DNA from: Bradyrhizobium sp. CCBAU 51765
GTDB lineage: Bacteria > Pseudomonadota > Alphaproteobacteria > Rhizobiales > Xanthobacteraceae
Assembly (NCBI RefSeq): GCF_015291725.1
Contig: NZ_CP030038.1
Location: forward strand, 62,001 to 126,000
Reading direction: 5' to 3'
Length of the DNA: 64,000 nucleotides
Part shown: in pieces, positions 1-9,251 of the stretch
How the letters are laid out: the number at the start of each line of letters is the position of its first letter
Position numbering within the stretch: the first letter of the stretch is position 1
Program-made: the position numbers and the translations under genes
Notes under the pieces: model-generated
Database searches by the model: none
What the model was told of the DNA's origin: nothing
The model's input: the letters and a program-made list of their open reading frames with translations, nothing else

Positions 1-1520
<1,520 letters not shown>

Positions 1521-1527
1521 GCGGCGG

Positions 1528-1992
1528 ATGCCGGATCCGATCATCCGCCCTGCCCGCCCGGAGGAGTACGACGAGATCGGCCGTGTCTGGATGGAGAGCT
1601 GGGTCTCGACCGGGCTTGCCGAGACGAGCGACTTCCTCCTGGCCAACCTGCGCGCGCGCATCAGGCGCGAGATCGCGAACGGCTGGAGCCTGTTCGTCGC
1701 CGACGACCGCGGCACGATCGCTGCGATGCTGGCGCTGCATCTGCCGAAGCTCTATCTCGACATGCTGTTCGTCGCGCCCGCCTATCAGGGCCGATCGATC
1801 GGCCGGCAATTGCTCGCCTTCACGCGCACGCAAATGCCCGACGAAATGTACCTGCGTTGCGTGCGCGAGAACGAAAAGGCCTGGCGCTGGTACGAGCGCG
1901 AGGGTTTTGTATTCGAGAAGGAAGAGATCGAGCCGTCGAACGGGTTCGTGATGAAGTATTACCGGTGGAAGCGGCAGCGGCCCGGCGAATAG
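1528..1992 (+). CDS. GNAT-family N-acetyltransferase
   Basis: Small acetyl-CoA dependent acetyltransferase of 154 residues, substrate unknown. The GNAT core is visible: strand and motif A LDMLFVAPAYQGRSIGRQLL at about residues 77-96, with the acetyl-CoA pyrophosphate loop Q-G-R-S-I-G at 87-92. The motif B-like tail RCVRENEKAWRWYEREGF is the usual 'N-x-x-A-x-x-x-Y-x-x-x-G-F' signature that closes the fold. It starts seven bases after the oxyR stop on the same strand, so read-through from oxyR is likely. Related proteins act on small molecules or protein N-termini; nothing here tells which. Confidence 0.85.
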   Translation: MPDPIIRPARPEEYDEIGRVWMESWVSTGLAETSDFLLANLRARIRREIANGWSLFVADDRGTIAAMLALHLPKLYLDMLFVAPAYQGRSIGRQLLAFTRTQMPDEMYLRCVRENEKAWRWYEREGFVFEKEEIEPSNGFVMKYYRWKRQRPGE

Positions 1993-2083
1993 ATAGCGAT
2001 CTCCGGCTGCAGCTTGCGGTTGTCACGATCCCCACCTAGTGTGGCGGGACCGATGACCTCCGCCTTCTAATTCCCTGGAATCC

Positions 2084-2920
2084 ATGTTTCGATTTGCTGC
2101 CACGGTGCTTGTGCCGCTGTCCATTCTGGCTCCAGCGGTAGCGCAGACGCCGCCTGCAACCACTGCGCCTTCCGCTCAGACCGCACCACAGGTAAAGCCG
2201 ACGACCAAGAAAGCGGCGGCGAAGCCGAAGGCGACAGCCAAGCCTGCGGAGCCGGCGACGACCGGTCCGTGTGGTGTCGGCGTGATTGCAGGGACCGAGG
2301 ACATCTTCGTCGTCCAGAAGATCGGCCTGACCGTGTTCGGGAACGACTATGCAGAAGTCCCGGTATCCTGGGGCCTCGACGATCTCGTCTTTGCGCGGGC
2401 GCGGGCAGCAGCAGGCAGCACGCCGGTGCGACGGATCACTTACGCCAAGGGTGTGCTCGATTCCTACTATCATCCCAAGTCCGGCCTATTCCGCAATCGG
2501 CGCGAAGAGCTGTCGAACCTGATCCGGCAGGTCGCGGGGAATGCCGGTTGCGAGCGCTATCTCGTCATCATGCGTAGCGAAGGACAGCTCGACGGGACCA
2601 ATCAGTCGCTCAGCGGCGTCGGAATCTTCAGCCGGGGTGTCGGTCTCATCTCCTATGCGTATGTCTTCGCCTATATCGGCGTGACATGGGTCGACGGCCG
2701 CACCTTCGAAATTATGAAAGGCCCGGCCGTAACGTTCGAAGGTGTCATGAAGCATATGGCGGACAACTTCGTCTCGAACGAGCTCTTGCAGAAAGTGGAC
2801 AAGTCGATGTTTCCGGAGACGGCCACGGACTCCGCCAACAACACCGCCCTGCGCGACACCACGCGCGAATTTCTGACCAAACGGCTGGACAAGATCTTGC
2901 CGCCATATTTCGCGCAGTGA
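2084..2920 (+). CDS. Secreted protein of unknown function, first of a tandem paralogous pair
   Basis: I do not recognise this 278-residue protein. It begins with a Sec-type signal peptide (hydrophobic FAATVLVPLSILAPAVA, probable cleavage after A-V-A-Q), then a low-complexity Thr/Ala/Lys/Pro linker up to about residue 60. The mature domain starts PCGVGVI and contains GLTVF and WGLDDLVFARARAAAG, all of which recur in the next gene. A free Cys follows the linker and another lies in the NAGCERYL segment, so one disulfide is possible. The product is probably periplasmic. The downstream paralogue starts 2 bp after this stop codon, so the two are surely cotranscribed. Confidence 0.7.
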   Translation: MFRFAATVLVPLSILAPAVAQTPPATTAPSAQTAPQVKPTTKKAAAKPKATAKPAEPATTGPCGVGVIAGTEDIFVVQKIGLTVFGNDYAEVPVSWGLDDLVFARARAAAGSTPVRRITYAKGVLDSYYHPKSGLFRNRREELSNLIRQVAGNAGCERYLVIMRSEGQLDGTNQSLSGVGIFSRGVGLISYAYVFAYIGVTWVDGRTFEIMKGPAVTFEGVMKHMADNFVSNELLQKVDKSMFPETATDSANNTALRDTTREFLTKRLDKILPPYFAQ

Positions 2921-2922
2921 CG

Positions 2923-3831
2923 ATGATGACGGGAAGCCAAGCTCGCAAGAAAACGACGGTCAAGGCGACTCAGGCTTTCGCAATGATCATCGCGGCTCAT
3001 CTGCTCGCAACGGCGGGAGCCGAAGCCCAGGCAACGCCAAAGACGAGCACGGCCAACGGCAAGGCGACCACCCGGCGCGATGTGACGGCCAAGCCCGCTT
3101 CTGCTGGCGGCGGCCCGTGCGACTTCGGTGTCGTGGTCACCACCGGCGATGAGTTCACCGTGCTGACGACCGGCCTCACCGTATTCCAGAACAAGAAGGT
3201 GGTGGTCCCGATTCGAGGCTGGGGGCTCAACGACCTGATCTTCGCGCGGACTCGCGCCGCGATTCCTGCCAGCGGGTCCGTTCTGAGAATCCCCTACAAC
3301 CCGGCGAAATTTCCTCCCCGCGATGAGTCCAAGGACACATTGAAGGACAGGTTGTTCCGCGATCTCGACGCGGAGCTGGCCGAATACATGCGCCAGGTCG
3401 CGAAAGGTACGAATTGCCGACACTACATCCAGATCCTCAATTCAATCAGCCCTATCGGGTCATCCAACTACACGGTCCGCGGCTTCGGCATCCTCAACCA
3501 GGATGTGGTGCTCGGGCGTCGCATCTATCTCTACGCCCTGGCTTTTATCCGCATCTTTGACGGGCGCGACTTCTCCGTTGTCAGGCAGAGCTCTGCGCTG
3601 ATCAACGTGCATCATTCCCTGGTGGTGCAGAGGCTTCTGGGCAGGCACATCAGCGGTCCCTATCGCGAATTACCCGCAGAATCGTTTCCAACGCGCCCTG
3701 AAGATGCCGCCGACAATCCCGCACTGCGCGACGGCGTGCGCGCCATGCTGACGGAAAGCCTCGACAAGACGCTGCCGCTTTTGCTCGGGGTTCGACCAGC
3801 AGCACGTCAAAGCGAAGCTGGAGAACGTTGA
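2923..3831 (+). CDS. Secreted protein of unknown function, second of a tandem paralogous pair
   Basis: Paralogue of the preceding gene, 302 residues. The open frame extends upstream inside the first gene, but the ATG at 2923 gives a normal signal peptide (about residues 19-37, AFAMIIAAHLLATAGAEAQA) and is preferred. After a Thr/Lys-rich linker the mature part begins PCDFGVVV and repeats the first protein's blocks GLTVF and WGLNDLIFARTRAA, then a Cys in GTNCRHYIQ that lines up with GNAGCERYLV of the first copy. The C-terminal ends align too (NPALRDGVRAML with NTALRDTTREFL). Identity between copies is moderate, so the duplication is old. Function unknown; no enzyme motif seen. Confidence 0.7.
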   Translation: MMTGSQARKKTTVKATQAFAMIIAAHLLATAGAEAQATPKTSTANGKATTRRDVTAKPASAGGGPCDFGVVVTTGDEFTVLTTGLTVFQNKKVVVPIRGWGLNDLIFARTRAAIPASGSVLRIPYNPAKFPPRDESKDTLKDRLFRDLDAELAEYMRQVAKGTNCRHYIQILNSISPIGSSNYTVRGFGILNQDVVLGRRIYLYALAFIRIFDGRDFSVVRQSSALINVHHSLVVQRLLGRHISGPYRELPAESFPTRPEDAADNPALRDGVRAMLTESLDKTLPLLLGVRPAARQSEAGER

Positions 3832-3946
3832 CCCACATGTCGTTCACGCCGCTGCCTTCCGCCTAGGGTTAGTGCGTTGCGAATGCCCGGCAAACGCGCC
3901 ATGAATTGCGCGTTGTTCGCCTCTCGCCTCCGGAGGGTTCTTCGCC

Positions 3947-4543
3947 ATGATCAAGCTCTATTGGTCGCCCCGCTCGCGCTCGTTCACGACGCTTTGGCTG
4001 ATGGAAGAGAGCGGCCTGCCCTACGAGCGCGTGCTGACCGATATCTCGACCGGCGCGCAGAAAACGCCGGACTTTCTCAAGATCAATCCGATGGGCAAGG
4101 TGCCGGCGCTGACCGACGGCGACGCGGCGCTCGGGGAAGCCGCTGCGATCTGCGCCTACATCGCCGACCGCTATCCCGAGACGAAGCTTGCGCCTGGCGT
4201 GACCGACCCGCGCCGCGCGCGCTACCTGCAATGGCTGTTCTTCTCGCCGGGCTGCATCGAGCCCGCCATCATCCAGATCTTCACCAAGATCGAGATCCCG
4301 ACCTCAACCGCGGCGTGGGGCAGTGCGACGCAGGTGTTCGACGTACTGGAAGCCGCGCTTGAGAAAGGACCGTGGATTCTCGGCGAAGAATTTTCCGCCG
4401 CCGACATTGCGGTCGGCTCGGGCCTGAATTTCGCGGTGCGCCTGTTCAAGATGGTGCCGTCGCGGCCGGCCTTCGACGCCTATCTGGCGCGCTGCATCGC
4501 GCGGCCGGCGTTCCAGCGCGCGGAGAAGATCGCGGCCGGTTAA
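3947..4543 (+). CDS. Glutathione S-transferase family protein
   Basis: Cytosolic GST-fold protein of 198 residues. The thioredoxin-like N-terminal domain shows LYWSPRSRSFTTLWLMEE at the start, the cis-proline loop GKVPAL near residue 50 and the G-site E-A-A-A-I segment near 66. The helical C-terminal domain contains the N-capping motif region FSAADIAVGSGL used in GST folding. The Ser in the SPRS segment is in the position of the catalytic Ser of beta, zeta and theta class enzymes. Typical substrates are electrophiles or peroxides; none can be assigned. It stands alone, upstream of and converging on fabI. Confidence 0.85.
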   Translation: MIKLYWSPRSRSFTTLWLMEESGLPYERVLTDISTGAQKTPDFLKINPMGKVPALTDGDAALGEAAAICAYIADRYPETKLAPGVTDPRRARYLQWLFFSPGCIEPAIIQIFTKIEIPTSTAAWGSATQVFDVLEAALEKGPWILGEEFSAADIAVGSGLNFAVRLFKMVPSRPAFDAYLARCIARPAFQRAEKIAAG

Positions 4544-4557
4544 GCAAGCTCTCGTAG

Positions 4558-4660
4558 GTGGGCAAAGCGAAGCGTGCCCACCACTTTTCGTCGCGATCCT
4601 TGAGAGATCGTGGGCACGGCGCGAAGGGCGCGCCTTTGCTCACCCTACAAGAGCACGAAG
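4558..4660. repeat. Intergenic palindromic repeat between the GST gene and fabI
   Basis: Contains GTGGGCA (4558-4564) and TGCCCAC (4575-4581) around a spacer, then a second diverged arm near 4608-4645. The core GGCAAAGCGAAGCGTGCCC occurs again near 29377, so this is a dispersed repeat. It could also terminate the two converging genes; no clear T-run is present. Confidence 0.6.
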
Positions 4661-5458
4661 CTATTCAGCCTTCAGATCGTCCGGCCGCGGCATCAGGATG
4701 ATGTTGTAGCCGGAATCCACGTAGTGGATCTCGCCGGTCACGCCGCCGGAGAGATCCGACAGCAGATACAGCGCCGAGCCGCCGAGGTCGTCGAGCGTGA
4801 CGCCGCGACGGAGCGGCGCATGCTTCTGCATGAAGGCGAACATCGCCCGCGCCTCGCCGATGCCGGAGCCGGCGAGCGTGCGGATGGGGCCCGCGGAGAT
4901 TGCGTTGACGCGGATGCCGCGCGGTCCGAAATCGGCGGCGAGATAGCGCACGGAAGCTTCCAGCGCCGCCTTCGCCACACCCATCACGTTGTAGTTCGGC
5001 ATCGCGCGCTCCGACGCGCCGAAGGTCAGCGTGATCATGCTGCCGCCTTCGGTCATCAGCTCGGCGGCGCGTTTTGCGACCTCGGTGAACGAGAAGCAGG
5101 AGATCACCATAGTGCGCGAAAAATTCTCGCGGCTGGTGTCGGCGTAGCGGCCCTTGAGCTCGTTCTTGTCGGCAAAGCCGATCGCGTGGATCACGAAGTC
5201 GAGCTGGCCCCATTGCTCGCGAAGCGCGGCGAAGGTGGCATCGACGCTGGCGATGTCCTCGACGTCGCAAGGCAGAACCAGATCCACGCCAAGCTGCTCC
5301 GCCAGCGGCTTCACACGTTTGCCGAGAGCCTCGCCCTGGAAGGTGAAGGCAAGCTCTGCGCCATGGGCATGCAGCGTCCGCGCCATGCCCCAGGCGATCG
5401 AGTGATCATTGGCGATGCCCATGATCAGACCGCGCTTGCCTTTCATCAGACCTTCCAT
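4661..5458 (-). CDS. fabI: Enoyl-[acyl-carrier-protein] reductase (NADH) FabI
   Basis: Last reductive step of each fatty acid elongation cycle: trans-2-enoyl-ACP to acyl-ACP with NADH. The 265-residue protein has the FabI-type nucleotide site GLIMGIANDHSIAWG (residues 10-24) and the SDR-like catalytic Tyr156 and Lys163 in NYNVMGVAKAALEAS. Where E. coli FabI has Tyr146 this protein has Phe146. It follows fabB on the same strand with a 165-bp repeat-filled gap; fabA, fabB and fabI form one functional group for making unsaturated fatty acids. Length is typical. The ATG at 5458 could be replaced by the Met at residue 5 without affecting any motif. Confidence 0.95.
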   Translation of the reverse strand: MEGLMKGKRGLIMGIANDHSIAWGMARTLHAHGAELAFTFQGEALGKRVKPLAEQLGVDLVLPCDVEDIASVDATFAALREQWGQLDFVIHAIGFADKNELKGRYADTSRENFSRTMVISCFSFTEVAKRAAELMTEGGSMITLTFGASERAMPNYNVMGVAKAALEASVRYLAADFGPRGIRVNAISAGPIRTLAGSGIGEARAMFAFMQKHAPLRRGVTLDDLGGSALYLLSDLSGGVTGEIHYVDSGYNIILMPRPDDLKAE

Positions 5459-5479
5459 TGCGAAATTACTCTCCGCTCT

Positions 5480-5595
5480 TCGTCATGCCCGGGCTAGTCC
5501 CGGGCATCCACGCCCTTTGCAGCCAGAACCTAAGACGTGGATGGCCGGGACATCTAGCGCGAAGACGCGCTTCGCGCTCTTGCCCGGCCATGACG
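5480..5595. repeat. Dispersed inverted repeat inside the fab gene run
   Basis: The element starts CGTCATGCCCGGGCTAGTC and ends with the related inverted sequence GCCCGGCCATGACG, with internal GTGGATGGCCGGGACA and a GAAGACGCGCTTCGCGCTC hairpin. A close relative is found at 8276-8362. It separates fabI from fabB and could act as an mRNA-stabilising or attenuating structure in that transcript; the role is unproven. Confidence 0.7.
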
Positions 5596-5623
5596 AGAAA
5601 TCACGAACGCGTCGACGACGCCG

Positions 5624-6847
5624 TCACGCATCCAGCCGGCTGAACACCAGCGTGGCGTTGGTGCCGCCGAAGCCGAAGGAGTTCGACAGCACGGTGCCGA
5701 TCTTGACGTTGTCGATGCGCTTGCGCACGATCGGCATGTCGGCGAATACGGGATCGAGCTCCTGGATGTGCGCGCTCTCGCAGATGAAGCCGTTGTTCAT
5801 CATCAGCAGCGAATAGATTGCTTCCTGCACGCCGGTGGCGCCCAGCGAGTGGCCGGTCAGCGCCTTGGTCGCCGAGATCGGCGGGCACTTCTCGCCGACG
5901 CCGAACACCTTTCGGATCGCCTCGATCTCCGGCGGATCGCCGGCCGGCGTCGAGGTCGCGTGCGGATTGATGTAGTCGACCCTGGTCTTCACCGTCGACA
6001 TCGCCATGCGCATGCAGCGCTCGGCGCCTTCGCCCGAAGGCGCCACCATGTCGTGGCCGTCCGAGGTCGCGCCATAGCCGACGATCTCGCCATAGATCCT
6101 CGCACCGCGCGCCTTGGCATGCTCGAGCTCTTCCAGCACCAGCACGCCGGCGCCGCCGGCGATGACGAAGCCATCGCGATTGAGGTCGTAGGGACGCGAG
6201 GCCGTGGCCGGCGTATCGTTGTATTTCGAGGACATCGCGCCCATGGCGTCGAACAGCACCGACAGCGACCAGTCCAGCTCCTCGCAGCCGCCGGCGAAGA
6301 TGATGTCCTGCTTGCCGATCTGGATCGTCTCGTAGGCGTTGCCGACGCAATGGTTCGACGTCGCGCAGGCCGAGGAGATCGAATAGTTCACGCCCTTGAT
6401 CTTGAACCAGGTTGCAAGCGTCGCGGAGGCCGTGGAGGACATCGCCTTCGGCACCGCAAACGGGCCGACGCGCTTGGGTCCCTTGGAGCGGGTGATGTCG
6501 GCGGCTTCGACGATGGTGCGCGCCGAGGGACCGCCGGAGCCCATAATGATGCCGGTACGGATGTTGGAGACTTCGTCCGGCGACAGGCCGGAGTCCTGGA
6601 TCGCCTGCTCCATCGCGACGTGATTCCACGCCGCCCCCTGGCCGAGGAAACGCATCGCGCGTCGGTCGACCACCGTCGACGGATCGAGCGTGGGCTCACC
6701 TTGCACCTGCGAACGGAAGCCGAGCTCGGCATATTTCCCTGCCCGCGAAATGCCGGACTTCGCCTCGTGAAGGCTCGCAAGCACTTCCTGGGTGTTGTTT
6801 CCGATGGACGAGACGATGCCCATTCCGGTGACCACAACCCGCCTCAT
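5624..6847 (-). CDS. fabB: 3-oxoacyl-[ACP] synthase I FabB
   Basis: Condensing enzyme that elongates unsaturated acyl chains with malonyl-ACP; together with FabA it commits chains to the unsaturated branch. The 407-residue thiolase fold carries the nucleophile Cys161 in [11 protein letters not shown] and the two active-site His in [11 protein letters not shown] (about 297) and TGHSLGATG (about 333), a Cys-His-His triad as in E. coli FabB. The C-terminal glycine loop [12 protein letters not shown] is complete. It lies 39 bp downstream of fabA, so fabA-fabB is an operon. The FabA adjacency argues for FabB rather than FabF. Confidence 0.95.
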   Translation of the reverse strand: MRRVVVTGMGIVSSIGNNTQEVLASLHEAKSGISRAGKYAELGFRSQVQGEPTLDPSTVVDRRAMRFLGQGAAWNHVAMEQAIQDSGLSPDEVSNIRTGIIMGSGGPSARTIVEAADITRSKGPKRVGPFAVPKAMSSTASATLATWFKIKGVNYSISSACATSNHCVGNAYETIQIGKQDIIFAGGCEELDWSLSVLFDAMGAMSSKYNDTPATASRPYDLNRDGFVIAGGAGVLVLEELEHAKARGARIYGEIVGYGATSDGHDMVAPSGEGAERCMRMAMSTVKTRVDYINPHATSTPAGDPPEIEAIRKVFGVGEKCPPISATKALTGHSLGATGVQEAIYSLLMMNNGFICESAHIQELDPVFADMPIVRKRIDNVKIGTVLSNSFGFGGTNATLVFSRLDA

Positions 6848-6886
6848 GACAGCCTCGCCTCAATCGTTGTCTTCTTGGTGATGCGC

Positions 6887-7408
6887 TCAGCCCAGGCTCG
6901 CGCCCTGCTTGAACAGGCCGACCTTCAGATCCTTGGCGCGATAAATAATCTGGTCATCGACCGAAAGCCACCCGTCGGCGATACCGAGCACAAGCTTTGC
7001 CCGCATCACGCGTTTGATATCGACGTTGTACACAACCTTGCGGGCGTTGGTCAGCACCTGGCCGCCGAACTTCAGCTCGCTCAGGCCGAGCGCCCGGCCG
7101 CGGCCTTCGCCGCCGACCCAGCCGAGGTAAAAGCCGACCATTTGCCACAGCGCATCCAGGCCAAGGCAGCCGGGCATCACCGGGTCGTTCTTGAAATGGC
7201 AGCCGAAGAACCAGAGATCAGGCTTCACGTCGAGCTCGGCGCGCACCAGGCCCTTGCCGAATTCACCGCCATTGTCGGTGATTTCCGTGATGCGGTCGAA
7301 CATCAGCATCGGCGGCAGCGGCAGCTGGGCATTGCCCGGACCGAACATCTCGCCGCGGGCACAGGCCAGCAGATCTTCGTAATCATAACCGTTGCGCCTG
7401 TTCAGCAT
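6887..7408 (-). CDS. fabA: 3-hydroxydecanoyl-[ACP] dehydratase/isomerase FabA
   Basis: Dehydrates beta-hydroxyacyl-ACP and isomerises trans-2- to cis-3-decenoyl-ACP, introducing the double bond of membrane lipids. The 173-residue single hotdog domain holds the catalytic pair His71 and Asp85 in [20 protein letters not shown], with spacing as in E. coli FabA (His70, Asp84). First gene of the fabA-fabB(-fabI) run and divergent from irr, an arrangement I recall from B. japonicum. The promoter must lie within 7409-7760, shared with irr. Length and start (ATG at 7408) are standard. Confidence 0.97.
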   Translation of the reverse strand: MLNRRNGYDYEDLLACARGEMFGPGNAQLPLPPMLMFDRITEITDNGGEFGKGLVRAELDVKPDLWFFGCHFKNDPVMPGCLGLDALWQMVGFYLGWVGGEGRGRALGLSELKFGGQVLTNARKVVYNVDIKRVMRAKLVLGIADGWLSVDDQIIYRAKDLKVGLFKQGASLG

Positions 7409-7666
7409 TCACGAGCCTCTGTTCAATCCCGATTGAGCGGCGTTCTTTGGCGAAAATGGCCCCGTCTCGATCGGACAGCAACGCCAATTGCCACCATCGG
7501 CCGCGACTCGCGCAAGCCCCGGATGGACTGCGAACCAAGCCTTCATGCTCGGCTGCACCAAAATCGGCTAAGCGGAACCGCGCGCTCTCTAACACAGGCC
7601 ATTTCGGGTGGCAAAGCGCATCCATGAAGGTAAAATGACGCGCTCACCACGCGGTTCCAAGCCTGA

Positions 7667-7681
7667 TTAGAACCTCTCTAG
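7667..7681. promoter_or_regulatory. Possible iron control element (ICE) near irr
   Basis: TTAGAAcctCTCTAG is an imperfect dyad with the layout of the Irr-bound ICE (TTAGAA, three bases, TTCTAA); the left half is perfect, the right half matches at four of six positions. It lies upstream of the irr -35 and about 95 bp before the irr start. Weak on sequence alone; position next to irr supports it. Confidence 0.35.
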
Positions 7682-7692
7682 TTGCGAGAAAC

Positions 7693-7721
7693 TTGCATCT
7701 GCATCTTTCTGTTCTTATAGT
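7693..7721 (+). promoter_or_regulatory. Sigma-70 type promoter of irr
   Basis: TTGCAT (-35, 7693-7698), 17-bp spacer, TATAGT (-10, 7716-7721). Both hexamers are close to consensus with ideal spacing, placing the transcription start near 7728 and giving a leader of about 33 nt before the irr ATG at 7761. Confidence 0.65.
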
Positions 7722-7760
7722 AACAAAGAGATATTGTTCACGCGTGCCCGAAATCTGGAA

Positions 7761-8252
7761 ATGACCGAGAATACCGCGTCCCACTACGACGACGACGCCC
7801 ATGCTGCGGCCCTCCTGTCCGGCCGCCAGCCGGCCTTGACCGGCTGCCCGTGGCACGACGTCAACGAAATGCTCCAGTCCGCGGGGCTCCGTCCGACGCG
7901 CCAACGCATGGCGCTCGGCTGGCTGCTGTTCGGCAAGGGTGCCCGTCACCTCACGGCTGAAATGCTCTACGAGGAAGCGACGCTGGCCAAGGTTCCGGTA
8001 TCGCTGGCGACCGTCTACAACACGTTGAACCAGCTCACCGATGCCGGCCTGCTCCGCCAGGTCAGTGTCGACGGCACCAAGACCTATTTCGACACCAACG
8101 TCACGACCCACCATCACTACTACCTCGAGAACAGCCACGAGCTGGTCGACATCGAGGACCCGCATCTGGCGCTGTCGAAGATGCCGGAGGTGCCCGAGGG
8201 CTACGAGATCTCCCGCATCGACATGGTCGTGCGCCTGCGCAAGAAGCGCTGA
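7761..8252 (+). CDS. irr: Iron response regulator Irr (Fur superfamily, heme-degraded)
   Basis: Global iron regulator that accumulates when iron is low, represses or activates heme and iron genes, and is degraded on binding heme. 163 residues, with the N-terminal heme regulatory motif G-C29-P-W-H-D and the His-rich second heme site H117-H119 (TTHHHYYLENSHEL). Both fall at the residue numbers I recall for B. japonicum Irr. The Fur-type winged helix follows (RPTRQRMALGWLLF; VSLATVYNTLNQLTDAGLL). An in-frame start exists at 7734, but the ATG at 7761 gives the known N-terminus. Divergent from fabA. Direct sequence motifs make this a confident call, including the heme-sensing mode. Confidence 0.96.
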   Translation: MTENTASHYDDDAHAAALLSGRQPALTGCPWHDVNEMLQSAGLRPTRQRMALGWLLFGKGARHLTAEMLYEEATLAKVPVSLATVYNTLNQLTDAGLLRQVSVDGTKTYFDTNVTTHHHYYLENSHELVDIEDPHLALSKMPEVPEGYEISRIDMVVRLRKKR

Positions 8253-8275
8253 GATCGTCTTAAGATCGAACTGAG

Positions 8276-8362
8276 ATCGTCATGGCCGGGCTCGTCCCGG
8301 CCATCCACGTTTTTGGACCAGGCGCAAAGGTCGTGGATGCCCGGGACAAGCCCGGGCATGAC
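8276..8362. repeat. Dispersed inverted repeat downstream of irr
   Basis: ATCGTCATGGCCGGGCTCG at one end and GCCCGGGCATGAC at the other, with TCCCGGCCATCCACG and CGTGGATGCCCGGGAC between: a self-complementary unit of the same family as 5480-5595. It lies between the convergent irr and SH3-protein genes. Confidence 0.7.
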
Positions 8363-8397
8363 GCTGGAGCGGCGAGCGCGCCCTCCGCCTGTCGTCG

Positions 8398-8931
8398 TCA
8401 ATTCACCTGCTCGTCCGAATAGACGCCCCAGAGGCGCTCCTGCTGGATCCAGCCGTCAAAGCCGTTGCCGATGACGCGGCACCAGTTTGCGGCGCACTTC
8501 TTCACCTGCGTGACGACGCCAGCCTGGAGCTTTGCTGCAACCGCGCTGTCGGGATCGGGCCGGTCGTAGATCGGGGCGAGGTCGTCCTTGTGCTTCATGG
8601 TGACAACCGCGGTGCGGCGGCCCGACAGCAGCGAGTGATAGACCCAGCCCTCGGCGCCCTCGGAATCGCGCACCCGGCGCCAGTTCTCGAACTCGGCGGT
8701 GATTTCGACCGGCAGGCCGGCGCGGGTGTAGACCCAAGCGACGTCATTGTCCTTGGTCGGGCCGGCGCGGACGTTCACGTGATCCGATTTGAGGCTGACA
8801 TAGCGCGGCACCGGCAAGCCGCTGGCGGTCTGCGGGGTATTGTCCTTCGCCGAATGCGAGGGGCCGACCGAGGCGCTCAACCAGGTGCAAACGAGCGCCA
8901 TCACCGAACAAAAACGCCCCAACGCCATCAA
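8398..8931 (-). CDS. Secreted protein with bacterial SH3 domains
   Basis: 177-residue exported protein. An N-terminal hydrophobic stretch (FCSVMALVCTWLSASVG) acts as signal peptide. The first SH3b domain covers about residues 43-105 (YVSLKSDHVNVRAGPTKDND, then W-V-Y-H-S-L-L), the second about 110-172 (IYDRPDPDSAVAAKLQAGV, then GWIQQERLWGVY). SH3b domains of this type usually bind peptidoglycan in the periplasm; no hydrolase domain is attached, so this is likely a cell-wall binding accessory. Two Cys in KKCAANWC may pair. Gene is alone on its strand. Confidence 0.8.
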   Translation of the reverse strand: MMALGRFCSVMALVCTWLSASVGPSHSAKDNTPQTASGLPVPRYVSLKSDHVNVRAGPTKDNDVAWVYTRAGLPVEITAEFENWRRVRDSEGAEGWVYHSLLSGRRTAVVTMKHKDDLAPIYDRPDPDSAVAAKLQAGVVTQVKKCAANWCRVIGNGFDGWIQQERLWGVYSDEQVN

Positions 8932-9251
8932 CCCGTCTCCTGTCGAAGACCCGGCCAGGCCGGATCCTCACCCCAAATTCCAAAACCCTGCCGCGTCTGC
9001 CCCTTGTCCCGCCCCACGCGGGTTCCAAGCCTCGGCCCGTGGTTCTTGTCTTGGCCCGGCCTTCTGCTAGAGAGGACGGGCACTTGAACAACCAGTTTGC
9101 CCCGATTTTCCGGCCGGAAATGTCGGGAGAGCTTGGAGGAAGCGCCGGGGACGGACACGGCAAGGGCAGTGTCGAACAACCGGGTTAATGAGGCCTCAAC
9201 GGCCGGCCTTTGGCGACAGAGGCGGACCGCGACGCCTCATGAGAGCAGGAC

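Larger units (their letters stand above)
7409..7760. other. fabA-irr divergent intergenic region
   Basis: 352 bp between the two start codons. The irr side holds the promoter and a possible iron control element described separately. The fabA-proximal two thirds (7409-7660) contain no motif I can name and no convincing open frame of their own. Confidence 0.6.

Noticed and set aside
5768..7627. 619-codon plus-strand open frame opposite fabB and fabA
   Set aside because: Antisense shadow of two genes with complete catalytic motifs.
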